Counted from the first letter of the stretch, positions 53,367-62,509 are shown. The stretch: DNA of 64,000 bases from Oceanisphaera sp. IT1-181 (GCF_033807535.1 NZ_CP136856.1:3317001-3381000); one strand, 5' to 3'. Notes: generated by a model not told the origin, from the sequence alone. A program made the numbers and translations.

Positions 53367-54608
53367 ATGAAAAGAAACGTTCTGATTATTGGTGCCGGTG
53401 GTGTCGCCCAAGTTGTTGCTCATAAATGTGCGCAATATAATGATGTTCTGGGTAACATCCACATCGCCTCACGCACGGTCGAGAAGTGTCAACAAATTGT
53501 CGACAGCGTACAGGAAAAGGGCAGCTTAAAAACTGCCGGCGACTTGCAAGCTCACGCATTGGATGCATTGGATATTGAAGCAACCAAGGCGTTAATTAGC
53601 AAAACACAGTCGCAAATGGTGATCAATGTCGGTTCGCCTTTCATTAATATGTCGGTCCTACAGGCATGCATCGAAACCGGTGCTGCTTATATGGATACGG
53701 CTATTCACGAAGATCCCGATAAAATCTGCGAAAACCCACCTTGGTACGCCAACTATGAGTGGAAACGCAAGCAGCTGTGTGCCGATAACGGCATAACTGC
53801 CATTCTGGGTGTGGGTTTTGACCCAGGCATGGTGAACACCTATGCCGCCGCCGCAGTAAAAGAAGACTACTTCGACCGCGTTGAATCTATCGATATTATC
53901 GATATTAACGCTGGCCACCACGGCCATTATTTTGCCACCAACTTTGATCCAGAAATTAACTTTCGTGAATTTACCGGTCGTGTCTGGACTTGGCAGAATA
54001 ATGCTTGGGTAAAGAACAAGATGTTCGAAGTGAAGCGCACCGACGACTTACCCGTAGTCGGCATGCAAACCAGCTATATGACTGGCCACGACGAAATTCA
54101 TTCTTTGTCTCACCACCTAGACGTACCAAATGTGCGTTTTTGGATGGGCTTTGGCGAGCACTATATAAATGTGTTTAACGTGCTCAACAGCCTAGGTTTA
54201 TTATCTGAGCAACCGGTTACCACTGCCGAAGGCCTAGAAGTAGTGCCGCTCAAGGTGGTGAAAGCCATCTTGCCAGATCCAGCTTCCTTGGCGCCTAACT
54301 ACACGGGTAAAACCTGTATTGGTGACTTGGTAAAAGGTCAGAAAGACGGTAAAGACAAAGAAATATTCATCTATAACATCAGCGACCACGAAGCCGCCTA
54401 TCAAGAAGTGGGCAGCCAAGGTATTTCTTATACCGCCGGCGTACCACCGGTGGCTGCCGCCATCTTAATCGCTACCGGCGAATGGGATGTATCGCGCATG
54501 GTCAACGTTGAAGAGCTGCCGCACCGCCCGTTCATTAACCTACTTAATGACATGGGCATGCCCACGCGCATTAAAGACGAACACGGCGATCGCCCACTGA
54601 GCTTCTAA
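53367..54608 (+). CDS. Carboxynorspermidine dehydrogenase (saccharopine dehydrogenase family)
   Basis: Condenses L-aspartate semialdehyde with diaminopropane or putrescine, with NADPH, to carboxynorspermidine or carboxyspermidine. 413 residues. Dinucleotide motif VLIIGAGGVAQVVAHKCA covers residues 5-22. INVGSPFINMSVLQACIETG, ILGVGFDPGMVNTYAA and DINAGHHGHYFATNFDPE are CASDH-type blocks. AGGAGG precedes the ATG. In Vibrio the dehydrogenase gene comes before nspC; here the order is reversed. It provides the substrate for NspC. Confidence 0.93.
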   Translation: MKRNVLIIGAGGVAQVVAHKCAQYNDVLGNIHIASRTVEKCQQIVDSVQEKGSLKTAGDLQAHALDALDIEATKALISKTQSQMVINVGSPFINMSVLQACIETGAAYMDTAIHEDPDKICENPPWYANYEWKRKQLCADNGITAILGVGFDPGMVNTYAAAAVKEDYFDRVESIDIIDINAGHHGHYFATNFDPEINFREFTGRVWTWQNNAWVKNKMFEVKRTDDLPVVGMQTSYMTGHDEIHSLSHHLDVPNVRFWMGFGEHYINVFNVLNSLGLLSEQPVTTAEGLEVVPLKVVKAILPDPASLAPNYTGKTCIGDLVKGQKDGKDKEIFIYNISDHEAAYQEVGSQGISYTAGVPPVAAAILIATGEWDVSRMVNVEELPHRPFINLLNDMGMPTRIKDEHGDRPLSF

Positions 54609-54640
54609 GCCTAGGCTTTTAGCGTAATAAGCGAACAGCA

Positions 54641-54670
54641 AAAAGGCCAGCCCCTAGGGGCTGGCCTTTT
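54641..54670 (+). terminator. Perfect palindromic terminator after carboxynorspermidine dehydrogenase gene
   Basis: A 30-bp perfect dyad with 15-bp arms, AAAAGGCCAGCCCCT and its inverse. Its A and T runs would work in both directions. Confidence 0.92.
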
Positions 54671-54754
54671 TTATTGGCTTTGTAGAGGCCGATTTATCTG
54701 GCCGGTTTTGCGCAGCAAAACGTCTCGCAGCGGTCGAATACCCTTATAAGAATA

Positions 54755-54987
54755 CCTGATTACCCACAAAGCTCAGCCATGTTTCAGTGAACTCAGCACC
54801 AATGAATTCAATAGGTTACAAAGAGGTGCCGCCTCTTCGGTAAAGAATATAAGGCCCAGTTTGGTGTTTTGGTTTAAATCTAAACCTCAGTAACAGCCAG
54901 CAGAGCTGGCCTGCCGAATAAATTGGGCAGCTACAAAGAACAAACCTAAACAGGGTGCATTATGGCTAAGGTTCATACGTAATCAGG
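54755..54987. mobile_element. MITE copy B (233 bp, 8-bp TSD)
   Basis: Ends CCTGATTAC...CTCAGCCAT and ATGGCTAAG...GTAATCAGG. Flanked by TAAGAATA on both sides (54747-54754 and 54988-54995), a perfect 8-bp target duplication. No coding capacity. Confidence 0.9.
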
Positions 54988-55043
54988 TAAGAATAAGACG
55001 CTTCTACGGCTTGAGGTTTTTCTTCCCGCTCTCAGCTGCAAGC

Positions 55044-55868
55044 TTACCGCTTCCCTTTCGGTGTTTTACCACCAATGGCCTCGGTCACTTCTTGGGCGGC
55101 ATCTACTACCAGCTGACTTAAGTGCACTAAGCGCTCGCGCTTTACTCGTACGGCGGGGCCAGAAATTGAGATTGCCGCGACTGCTTCGCCGTATTCGTTA
55201 TAAATATTGGCGGCAATACAGCGCAAACCCTCAAACTGCTCTTCGTCGTCTAATGAATAGCCTTGTTGCTTAATATACTGCAACTCGGTGGCGAACTGTT
55301 CGGCACTGGTGATGGTGTGCTCGGTAAAAGCCACCATGTTGGTCTGCTTGATTAACGCCATGGCATCTTTAATTGGCACCACAGATAACAATGCCTTACC
55401 CACCCCAGAAGCATGCAACGGTGAACTGCTACCTAATGACACCACCATGCGCATGGTTTGCGGTGACTCCACCTGCCCCACATAGACGACTCTGCCTTGC
55501 TCTAAAATAGCGAGGTTAGAGGTTTCGCCGGTGTCGGCCACTAAACGCTTCATAAAGGGCCGCGACTGGGCAATTACATCACGCTTTTTCAGATAGGCGT
55601 TACCTACCGCAAAGGCTTTTACGCCGATGCTCCACAAGCCTTGGGTGTCATCCACATCTACAAAGTCGTGGCTGCGCAAGCTGTTCAGTAAGCGGTGCGT
55701 CGTGGAAGGTGCTAGCCCTAGGCTATTGGCGACTTCGGTGAGTGACATTCCCATATCAGAGGCGGCCAAGCACTCAAGTAGCAATAAGGCACGCGAAAGC
55801 GACTGCACTTGAGTAGCGCTAGTCGGCTTGCTGGCTTTTGTTTTTTTAGGCATTACTTCTTCGGTCAT
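55044..55868 (-). CDS. allR: IclR-family regulator, AllR-like
   Basis: A 274-residue regulator. The HTH (MSLTEVANSLGLAPSTTHRLLNSLRSHDFV) is near 40-69. The effector domain aligns with E. coli AllR: VGNAYLKKRDVIAQSRPFMKR, ETSNLAILE, LGSSSPLHASGVGKALL, EEQFEGLRCIAANIYNEYG and AAISISGPAVR. AllR senses glyoxylate and represses gcl and allantoin genes, so this protein plausibly controls gcl-hyi-glxR 7 kb upstream. The start may be the ATG at 55853 rather than 55868; neither has a strong ribosome site. Confidence 0.85.
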   Translation of the reverse strand: MTEEVMPKKTKASKPTSATQVQSLSRALLLLECLAASDMGMSLTEVANSLGLAPSTTHRLLNSLRSHDFVDVDDTQGLWSIGVKAFAVGNAYLKKRDVIAQSRPFMKRLVADTGETSNLAILEQGRVVYVGQVESPQTMRMVVSLGSSSPLHASGVGKALLSVVPIKDAMALIKQTNMVAFTEHTITSAEQFATELQYIKQQGYSLDDEEQFEGLRCIAANIYNEYGEAVAAISISGPAVRVKRERLVHLSQLVVDAAQEVTEAIGGKTPKGKR

Positions 55869-55989
55869 GATATTGCCATGATCTACAGAGACTTATGGCC
55901 ATTGTATGGCTATTTAGCCGCGAAGTCCTGTTTGTGTTTAAAGGACGGTGAGGCGTGAGGAAGAAAGCGGGTTAAAGCCAGATATCTCT

Positions 55990-56164
55990 TTTGTAGGCGC
56001 CAATTTATTCGGCGCGGTTTTGATCGATATTTAAAACCATCGACCGCTGGTTCTCACATTGTGCCGCAGGGGCAACTCTTTGGCCGCGACACTAGAAAGC
56101 AGAGCAAAATACCTTAAAACTATCCTGCTTCGCAGGACCGCCGAATAAATTGGCGGCTACAAAA
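55990..56164. repeat. Inverted-repeat element with CTACAAAA ends
   Basis: Terminal inverted arms TTTTGTAGGCGCCAATTTAT (55990) and its counterpart ending GGCGGCTACAAAA (56164), about 26 bp with one mismatch. Inner hairpin TCCTGCTTCGCAGGA. No target duplication or coding region. A partial second copy (right arm) lies at 56298-56347, and related arms occur inside MITE copies A and C. Confidence 0.75.
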
Positions 56165-56232
56165 GATGGTGAGGAGATGCACAACCAAGCTGTGCTTTCG
56201 TGTATGTCTGTAATTTTAGTAAATCGCAGACG

Positions 56233-56257
56233 AAAAAAAACCAGCTACTTGAGCTGG
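56233..56257 (-). terminator. Duplicate tRNA-operon terminator
   Basis: CCAGCT/AGCTGG with an A run that becomes T's leftward. It is an exact duplicate of the terminator at 56381, and goes with the tRNA-Pro fragment. Confidence 0.75.
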
Positions 56258-56266
56258 CTTCTTAAT

Positions 56267-56292
56267 TGGTCGGCGTTGCAGGATTCGAACCT
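56267..56292 (-). pseudogene. tRNA-Pro 3' fragment
   Basis: The 26-nt 3' end of tRNA-Pro including CCA and most of the T-arm. It breaks off after the T-loop, where the CTACAAAA-type repeat right arm follows. It is the remnant of a third proline tRNA or of a segmental duplication. Confidence 0.85.
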
Positions 56293-56380
56293 AAGAAAAA
56301 CTATCCTGCTGCGCAGGACCGCCGAATAAATTGGCGGCTACAAAAGACGGCTCGGCGTTTTGAGTGCCAAAACGCAGACG

Positions 56381-56405
56381 AAAAAAAACCAGCTACTTGA
56401 GCTGG
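56381..56405 (-). terminator. Terminator of the tRNA operon
   Basis: CCAGCT / AGCTGG with loop ACTTG-type, followed leftward by eight T's (A run 56381-56388). It lies 10 bp past the last tRNA-Pro. Confidence 0.85.
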
Positions 56406-56414
56406 CTTCTTAAT

Positions 56415-56491
<77 letters not shown>

Positions 56492-56551
56492 TAAAACTGT
56501 GCTACTAAACTTTAAATCAACCGTGCTTATTGCTCACGTCTGACTTTTAAT

Positions 56552-56628
<77 letters not shown>

Positions 56629-56719
56629 AAATTTCTTCTTTACTCTTAAGGTCTAAGCCTTACTTTTTACCGCTCTGCATTGTACTCCGTTAGAGTACAA
56701 TTACAACTTATTGAAGTAG

Positions 56720-56804
56720 TGGTGCGAAGGGGGGGACTTGAACCCCCACACCCGAAGGCACTAACACCTGAAGCTAGCGCGTCTACCAATTCCGCCACCC
56801 TCGC
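56720..56804 (-). tRNA. leuT: tRNA-Leu (CAG)
   Basis: About 85 nt with a variable arm and encoded CCA. Acceptor GCGAGGG pairs with CCTTCGC, allowing one G-T. Anticodon loop TTCAGGT gives CAG. Confidence 0.95.
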
Positions 56805-56840
56805 ACATTTCTTTACTACTTCCAGGCCGTAACCTGAAAC

Positions 56841-56917
56841 TGGGGTGACTGACGGGGCTCGAACCCGCGACAACCGGAATCACAATCCGGGACTCTACCA
56901 ACTGAGCTACAATCACC
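56841..56917 (-). tRNA. hisR: tRNA-His (GTG)
   Basis: 77 nt with encoded CCA and the extra 5' G(-1) typical of tRNA-His. The anticodon loop TTGTGAT gives GTG. Confidence 0.96.
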
Positions 56918-57001
56918 ATTAAACCTGACTAACTTTCTTTTTGCTTCGGCTTAGTCTACCAAGCTTTTTATTCTGATACTAGATTGTCTTCATGTACTAG
57001 A

Positions 57002-57078
<77 letters not shown>

Positions 57079-57265
57079 TCACATTCGGACGACGCAGATA
57101 TTAAGACTCCGCCCTCTTCTTGTCCAGCACTATTTCATAATAAAGCCTTAGGTGGTGATTTTGTGGCCAAGCTGCTGCTTTTCTCTGCTAGGCCGCGAAT
57201 ATGCGACGCATCTGCACTGCGTTGAGCGATTGACTTACCAAAGAAAAGACCTAAAATCTCCCAAA

Positions 57266-57285
57266 ATGAATGAACGTTCATTCAT
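57266..57285. promoter_or_regulatory. 20-bp perfect palindromic TetR operator
   Basis: ATGAATGAACGTTCATTCAT is a perfect dyad of the TGAATGA-TCATTCA kind used by TetR regulators of RND pumps. It lies 30 bp before the TetR start, overlapping a likely -35, with a -10 TATACT at 57294-57299. It should give autorepression and control of the downstream pump genes. Confidence 0.8.
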
Positions 57286-57315
57286 GCACTTTTTATACTG
57301 CAAGCGGTGATCATA

Positions 57316-57882
57316 ATGCCCGATAAACGCGAACGTATTTTAAGCTCAGCGGAGGCTTTGATTGCCCAACGCGGCTTTCACGGTATTTCGATGCAACAAG
57401 TGGCGAAACGCGCCAATGTTGCGACCGGTACTATCTATCGCTATTTTTCTGATAAAGAAACCTTATTACGCTGTGTACACGAAGAACGATTACGTGATGC
57501 GGCAACCGCTATACTGCAAAATGTCGATGCCGAAGAGCCCAGTTACGCTCAGTTTCGCCAGCTCTGGCTCAACACCATGCACTATCTGCAAGCGAGCCCC
57601 GATAGCCTGTGTTATCGGGTGCAGTATGAAGCTTCTCCGTTGTTTAACCGAGAAGAAGAAAGGCAAATGGATGAACGCTACTTTAAGCCAGTCCATGAGT
57701 TTTTCGAGTGTGGTCGAGTCAAAGGGCTGTTTCGCGATTTGCCCGCTGAGTTACTCGGCTTTTTAGCTCTTGAAAATCTTATGTTACTGATCCAAAAGTG
57801 CACCAAAGGCTGTATTGAGCTCAATGATGATATATATGAACAGCTGCTTGATGCGAGCTGGAACGCCATTCTTAAACGTTAA
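57316..57882 (+). CDS. TetR/AcrR-family regulator
   Basis: 188 residues from ATG 57316; an in-frame GTG at 57307 is less likely. HTH RILSSAEALIAQRGFHGISMQQVAKRANVATGTIYRYFSDKETLL covers about residues 7-50 (standard TetR fold). The C-terminal ligand domain is divergent, as usual. It is 29 bp from the efflux adaptor gene and most likely represses the tetR-adaptor-pump operon through the palindrome at 57266. Confidence 0.92.
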   Translation: MPDKRERILSSAEALIAQRGFHGISMQQVAKRANVATGTIYRYFSDKETLLRCVHEERLRDAATAILQNVDAEEPSYAQFRQLWLNTMHYLQASPDSLCYRVQYEASPLFNREEERQMDERYFKPVHEFFECGRVKGLFRDLPAELLGFLALENLMLLIQKCTKGCIELNDDIYEQLLDASWNAILKR

Positions 57883-57911
57883 TATCTTATAAAAGTTGCG
57901 GGAGTAGACTA

Positions 57912-59054
57912 ATGAAAAAATGGACATTGTCCATGTTGTTGCTGGTAGTGCTTATTTTCGGCAGCGTCATCGGCTTTAACTTATTTAAACAAAAGATGAT
58001 GGGCGAATACTTCGCCAATATGCCGGTGCCTAGCTTTCCGGTGACCACCACTGAAATTACCCCCAAAGATTGGACGCCGCGTATTGCTGCCATCGGTTTT
58101 ATTGAGCCGATCCAAGGCATCAATATCAGCAACGAAGCGACGGGTATCGTGCGCGCCATTCATTTTGAGTCCGGCCAAAAAGTTAAAGCCGGTGATATTT
58201 TGCTCGAATTGGATGCCGACGTAGAAAAAGCCAACCTGCGCAGTACTCAAGGCCGCGTGCCCTCGGTACAGGCCAACTTGAAGCGAACCCGCCAGCTGCT
58301 TGCCCGTGGCTCGGTTTCTCAAGGCCAGTTAGATGATGCTCAAGCTAATTATCAAGAGCTAATCGGCCAAGTAGACTCGCTGAAAGCGATCATTGCTCGT
58401 CGTACCATACGCGCCCCCTTCGATGGCGTTATGGGTATTCGTAATGCTTATCTAGGTCAGTATCTGAATGCAGGTTCCGATATCGCACGTTTAGAAGACA
58501 GCAGCCAGTTCCGCATTCGCTTTACCATTCCGCAAACCCGTATCGCCGATATTGCCGTGGGTCAGTCGTTGAATATTTTTGTCGATGCCTACCCAACCAC
58601 ACCATTTGAAGGTGAGATCACCGCCATTGAGCCGCAAGTTAATCCAGAATCCGGTGTGGTGCAGGTGCAAGCCAGTATTCCTAACCAAGATGGTAAGTTG
58701 CGTTCAGGCATGTTTGCCAAATTAGATGTACAGCTGCCCGCTCAAACCGCGCAGATTTTGGTGCCCCAGCAAGCCATTAACTTCACCCTCTACGGCCAAA
58801 CTGTGTATGTAGTTGAAGAGCAGCAGCCAGAAGCAGGCAAAGACGCTAAGAAAGACGCCGAGCCGGTGCTGGTGGCAAAACAACGAGTAGTCGAAGTGGC
58901 CGAGCGTGAGGATGATTATGCCCGCGTGGTTAAAGGCCTGAAAGCTGGCGAAGTGATCGTGACCTCGGGTCAGGTGCGTTTGTCTAACGGCAGTCATGTG
59001 AAGCCAGTAGAAAACGATGCGCTGGACACCCCAGCGTCAGCGCCCCAGCTGTAA
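57912..59054 (+). CDS. RND efflux periplasmic adaptor subunit
   Basis: A 380-residue membrane-fusion protein. N-terminal anchor LSMLLLVVLIFGSVIGFNLF (about 6-25). Lipoyl halves: GIVRAIHFESGQKVKAGDILLEL and RRTIRAPFDGVMGIRNAYLGQYL, with a helical hairpin between. Beta-barrel and membrane-proximal parts follow (FAKLDVQLPAQTAQILVPQQAI). Coupled to the pump gene 12 bp downstream. No outer-membrane factor gene is next to it, so it probably uses a TolC encoded elsewhere. Confidence 0.94.
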   Translation: MKKWTLSMLLLVVLIFGSVIGFNLFKQKMMGEYFANMPVPSFPVTTTEITPKDWTPRIAAIGFIEPIQGINISNEATGIVRAIHFESGQKVKAGDILLELDADVEKANLRSTQGRVPSVQANLKRTRQLLARGSVSQGQLDDAQANYQELIGQVDSLKAIIARRTIRAPFDGVMGIRNAYLGQYLNAGSDIARLEDSSQFRIRFTIPQTRIADIAVGQSLNIFVDAYPTTPFEGEITAIEPQVNPESGVVQVQASIPNQDGKLRSGMFAKLDVQLPAQTAQILVPQQAINFTLYGQTVYVVEEQQPEAGKDAKKDAEPVLVAKQRVVEVAEREDDYARVVKGLKAGEVIVTSGQVRLSNGSHVKPVENDALDTPASAPQL

Positions 59055-59066
59055 GCGGAGAATCTG

Positions 59067-62000
59067 ATGCGTTTTACTGATATTTTTATTAAACGACCGG
59101 TGCTGGCGATATCGATAAGCTTGCTTATCGTGCTGCTCGGGTTGCAAGCGCTGCAAAAAATGCAGGTGCGTGAATACCCAGAAATGACCAATACCGTGAT
59201 CACCGTGAGTACCGGTTACTTCGGTGCCAGCTCCGATCTGATTCAGGGCTTTATTACTCAGCCGCTAGAGCAAGCCATTGCTCAGGCCGATAATATCGAC
59301 TTTATGAGTTCGAGCAGTCGTAACGGCAGCTCAAGCATTACCGTGCAAATGAAGCTGAACACCGACTCTAATGCAGCCCTCGCGGATATTTTAGCCAGGG
59401 TGAACTCGGTACGATCCCAGCTGCCGCGCGAGGCAGAAGATCCCAGCCTGGAAATGACTACCGGTGCTTCTACTTCCATCATGTATATCGCCTTTAGTAG
59501 TGACGAGCTGAGTGCCCCTCAGATCAACGACTATTTAGAGCGCGTAATACGGCCGCAGTTTTACTCGGTAGATGGGGTGGCCAAGATCAACCTATTTGGT
59601 GGTGCTAAATTTGCACTGCGTATTTGGTTAGATCCGCTGCGCATGGCGGCGCACAAGCTCACCGCGCCGGAAGTATTGTCGGTATTACAAGCGAACAACT
59701 ACCAAGCAGCGGCCGGTCAGGTCACTGGCTACTTCATGGTTTACAACAGTGATATCAACACCCAAATAGAAAACCCCGAACAGCTAGAATCCTTGGTGGT
59801 CGCCACCCGCGATGATGCGGTGGTGCGCCTGCGCGATATTGCTCAGGTGTCACTGGAAAGAAGTCATGACGTAGTACGCGCGCTGGCAGACGGTCAATCT
59901 GCAGTCGTTATCGGTGTTGACCCTACGCCTTCAGCTAACCCGCTGAGCGTGGCAGAAAACGTGCGTAACATGTTGCCTGAGCTTGAAAGCAACATGCCTG
60001 ACACCATCAAAATGAAGCTTTTGTACGACGCCACCGAAGCCATTAATGAGTCAATCAGTGAGGTTATTAAAACCATACTGGAAGCGTCATTAATCGTTGT
60101 TATCGTGATTACCCTGTTCTTAGGCTCGTTTCGTGCGGTGCTTATTCCGATCATCACCATTCCGTTATCACTGATTGGCGTGGCGATCTTGATGAGCGCG
60201 TTTGGCTTTAGTATCAACCTGATGACACTGCTGGCCATGGTACTGGCCATCGGCTTGGTGGTGGATGACGCCATCGTAGTGGTCGAAAACGTCGATCGGC
60301 ATATTAAGGCTGGCGAAGAACCCTATCGGGCCGCCATTATTGGTACCCGTGAGATAGCCGTGCCGGTTATTACCATGACCATCACCTTGGCGGCCGTGTA
60401 TGCGCCCATCGCCTTGATGGACGGTGTTACTGGCTCACTCTTTAAAGAGTTTGCGTTAACACTGGCGGGAGCGGTATTTATCTCAGGGATAGTGGCGTTA
60501 ACGCTGTCTCCTATGATGTGCTCTAAGTTATTAAAGCCACACACCAACCCCAACCGTTTTGAGCGTGGTGTAGAAACCACCCTCGATAAGCTGACCCACA
60601 ACTATTCCCGCATGTTAGATGCGGTGTTGGCGAAGCGTGCGGTGGTGATTGCCTTTGCCGTGTTAGTATTCGCCTCTATGCCGGTGTTGTTTAGCTTTAT
60701 CCCCAGTGAGCTGGCGCCAAGTGAAGATAAAGGCGCCTTCTTGATGATGGCCAAAGCGCCTAACTCGGCCAACCTGGATTACATCGAAAACAATATGCTT
60801 AAGGCAGTGGATGTGCTCAATAAAGAAGATGGCCTAGCCACCTCTTTGACCATCGCCGGTGTACCGAACGCTAACCAAGGTTTGGCGGTGGCGGTACTTA
60901 AGCCATGGAGCCAGCGTGACGGCCAAAAAGCCGTTATCGACCGACTGACTCCGGGGCTGCAAGCCATTCCTGCGGTAGCGATCAGTGCCTTTGAGTTTCC
61001 TGAATTACCGGGTGCCTCTAGCGGCTTGCCGGTGCAATATGTGCTGACCACGCCTAACTCGTTTGAAAGCCTGTATGAAGTGGCGGCGGATGTGCTGCAA
61101 AAAATCAGCAAAAGCCCGCTGTTCGTCTATAGCGAGCTGGACTTGGCCTTTGACTCGGGCACCATGAAAATCAAGGTGAACCGAGATAAGGCCGGTGCTT
61201 ATGGCATCACCATGCAAGACATCGCCATTACGCTGTCGACCATGATGAGTGATGGCTACGTAAACCGCGTGGACTTAGATGGTCGCAGCTATGAGGTGAT
61301 CCCACAGGTGTATCGTAAAGATCGCCTTAATCCGGACTCAATCAATGATTACTATGTGCGCGCGCAAAATGGCGACATGATGCCGCTGTCAAACTTAGTG
61401 TCGATCACCATGGAAGCACAGCCTCGTTCTTTGCCGCACTATAACCAGCTGAACTCGGCAACCATAGGTGGCGTACTTACGCCGGGTGTCTCCATGGGTG
61501 ATGCCATTAACTTCTTAGAGCAAGAAGTGTCGGCCAATCTGCCTAAAGGCTACAGCCACGACTACTTAGGTGGCGCTCGTCAGTTTGTTACCGAAGGTAG
61601 CGCGCTGTACATGACCTTCTTACTGGCCTTGTTTATCATCTTCTTGGTGTTGGCATCGCAGTTTGAAAGTGTGCGTGACCCACTGGTGATCATGGTATCG
61701 GTACCGCTGGCCATTTCTGGCGCCCTAATTGCCTTGGCGTGGGGGCTCGCCACCATGAATATTTATACTCAGGTGGGGCTAATAACCTTGGTCGGTGTTA
61801 TCACCAAGCACGGTATCTTGATGTGTGAAGTGGCCAAAGAAGAACAGCTCGCCGGCGCCAGCCGTCACGATGCCATTCGCATCGCGGCACGCATTCGGTT
61901 ACGCGCCATCTTGATGACCACAGCCGCAATGGTTGCCGGCTTAGTACCGCTGCTATTTGCAGTGGGCGCCGGTGCTATCTCACGCTTTGGTATGGGTATC

Positions 62001-62141
62001 GTTATCGTATCGGGCTTGAGTATTGGTACGCTGTTTACGCTGTTTGTGTTGCCGGTGATTTACACCTTCTTGGCTTCACAGCACAAGCCGCTGCCGGTGT
62101 TTGATGAAAACCAAGCACCCAAAATGGTGGATAGCCACTAA
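59067..62141 (+). CDS. RND multidrug efflux permease
   Basis: A 1024-residue HAE1-type RND transporter with 12 predicted helices. It begins MRFTDIFIKRPVLAISISLLI. The proton-relay Asp pair is in AIGLVVDDAIVVVENVDRH (TM4). The periplasmic porter regions carry the GASTSIMYIAFSS and LPGASSGLPVQYVLTT segments. TM10-12 include VGVITKHGILMCEVAKE and LRAILMTTAAMVAGLVPLL. Operon with TetR and the adaptor. Substrates unknown; amphiphilic drugs or bile-type compounds are typical. Confidence 0.95.
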   Translation: MRFTDIFIKRPVLAISISLLIVLLGLQALQKMQVREYPEMTNTVITVSTGYFGASSDLIQGFITQPLEQAIAQADNIDFMSSSSRNGSSSITVQMKLNTDSNAALADILARVNSVRSQLPREAEDPSLEMTTGASTSIMYIAFSSDELSAPQINDYLERVIRPQFYSVDGVAKINLFGGAKFALRIWLDPLRMAAHKLTAPEVLSVLQANNYQAAAGQVTGYFMVYNSDINTQIENPEQLESLVVATRDDAVVRLRDIAQVSLERSHDVVRALADGQSAVVIGVDPTPSANPLSVAENVRNMLPELESNMPDTIKMKLLYDATEAINESISEVIKTILEASLIVVIVITLFLGSFRAVLIPIITIPLSLIGVAILMSAFGFSINLMTLLAMVLAIGLVVDDAIVVVENVDRHIKAGEEPYRAAIIGTREIAVPVITMTITLAAVYAPIALMDGVTGSLFKEFALTLAGAVFISGIVALTLSPMMCSKLLKPHTNPNRFERGVETTLDKLTHNYSRMLDAVLAKRAVVIAFAVLVFASMPVLFSFIPSELAPSEDKGAFLMMAKAPNSANLDYIENNMLKAVDVLNKEDGLATSLTIAGVPNANQGLAVAVLKPWSQRDGQKAVIDRLTPGLQAIPAVAISAFEFPELPGASSGLPVQYVLTTPNSFESLYEVAADVLQKISKSPLFVYSELDLAFDSGTMKIKVNRDKAGAYGITMQDIAITLSTMMSDGYVNRVDLDGRSYEVIPQVYRKDRLNPDSINDYYVRAQNGDMMPLSNLVSITMEAQPRSLPHYNQLNSATIGGVLTPGVSMGDAINFLEQEVSANLPKGYSHDYLGGARQFVTEGSALYMTFLLALFIIFLVLASQFESVRDPLVIMVSVPLAISGALIALAWGLATMNIYTQVGLITLVGVITKHGILMCEVAKEEQLAGASRHDAIRIAARIRLRAILMTTAAMVAGLVPLLFAVGAGAISRFGMGIVIVSGLSIGTLFTLFVLPVIYTFLASQHKPLPVFDENQAPKMVDSH

Positions 62142-62163
62142 TTTTTAATAGAAGACGATAGAC

Positions 62164-62191
62164 AAAAGGGCTGCGTTTGCAGCCCTTTTTT
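62164..62191 (+). terminator. Intrinsic terminator after RND pump
   Basis: AAAGGGCTGC / GCAGCCCTTT with loop GTTT and a T run. Confidence 0.9.
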
Positions 62192-62311
62192 ATTGGCTTA
62201 TAAAAGCCGAGCACAAGATGCTAAGCTGCCCTGTTATCTTAGATTAGCGATTATTTTACCTAACGCAGAGCTCAGCGTTGGCATCTAACAAGTAAATCAA
62301 GGAGCAACCAC

Positions 62312-62509
62312 ATGCTGGGAATAATATTATTAGGGTTAGCCATCGCCGCCGTCTTGCTGATGGTGAACCAGGGCCGCAGCCACCATGATATTGCACAACG
62401 CGTTGCGCAGTTAGAAGCACAAAACTTGCAGCTGCACGAACGAGTACAAGTATTGGAAGAATTGGTGTTAGAGAAAGAAAAACAACGCCCTTTTGATACG
62501 CTTGAATAG
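62312..62509 (+). CDS. Small membrane coiled-coil protein, PspB-like
   Basis: 65 residues. AAGGAG precedes the ATG. A single helix (about 2-19) is followed by a hydrophilic coiled coil (AQRVAQLEAQNLQLHERVQVLEELV). The layout and the RVQVLEELVLEKE end resemble PspB of the phage-shock system, but no pspA, pspC or pspF is nearby. Family assignment is an inference. Confidence 0.75.
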   Translation: MLGIILLGLAIAAVLLMVNQGRSHHDIAQRVAQLEAQNLQLHERVQVLEELVLEKEKQRPFDTLE

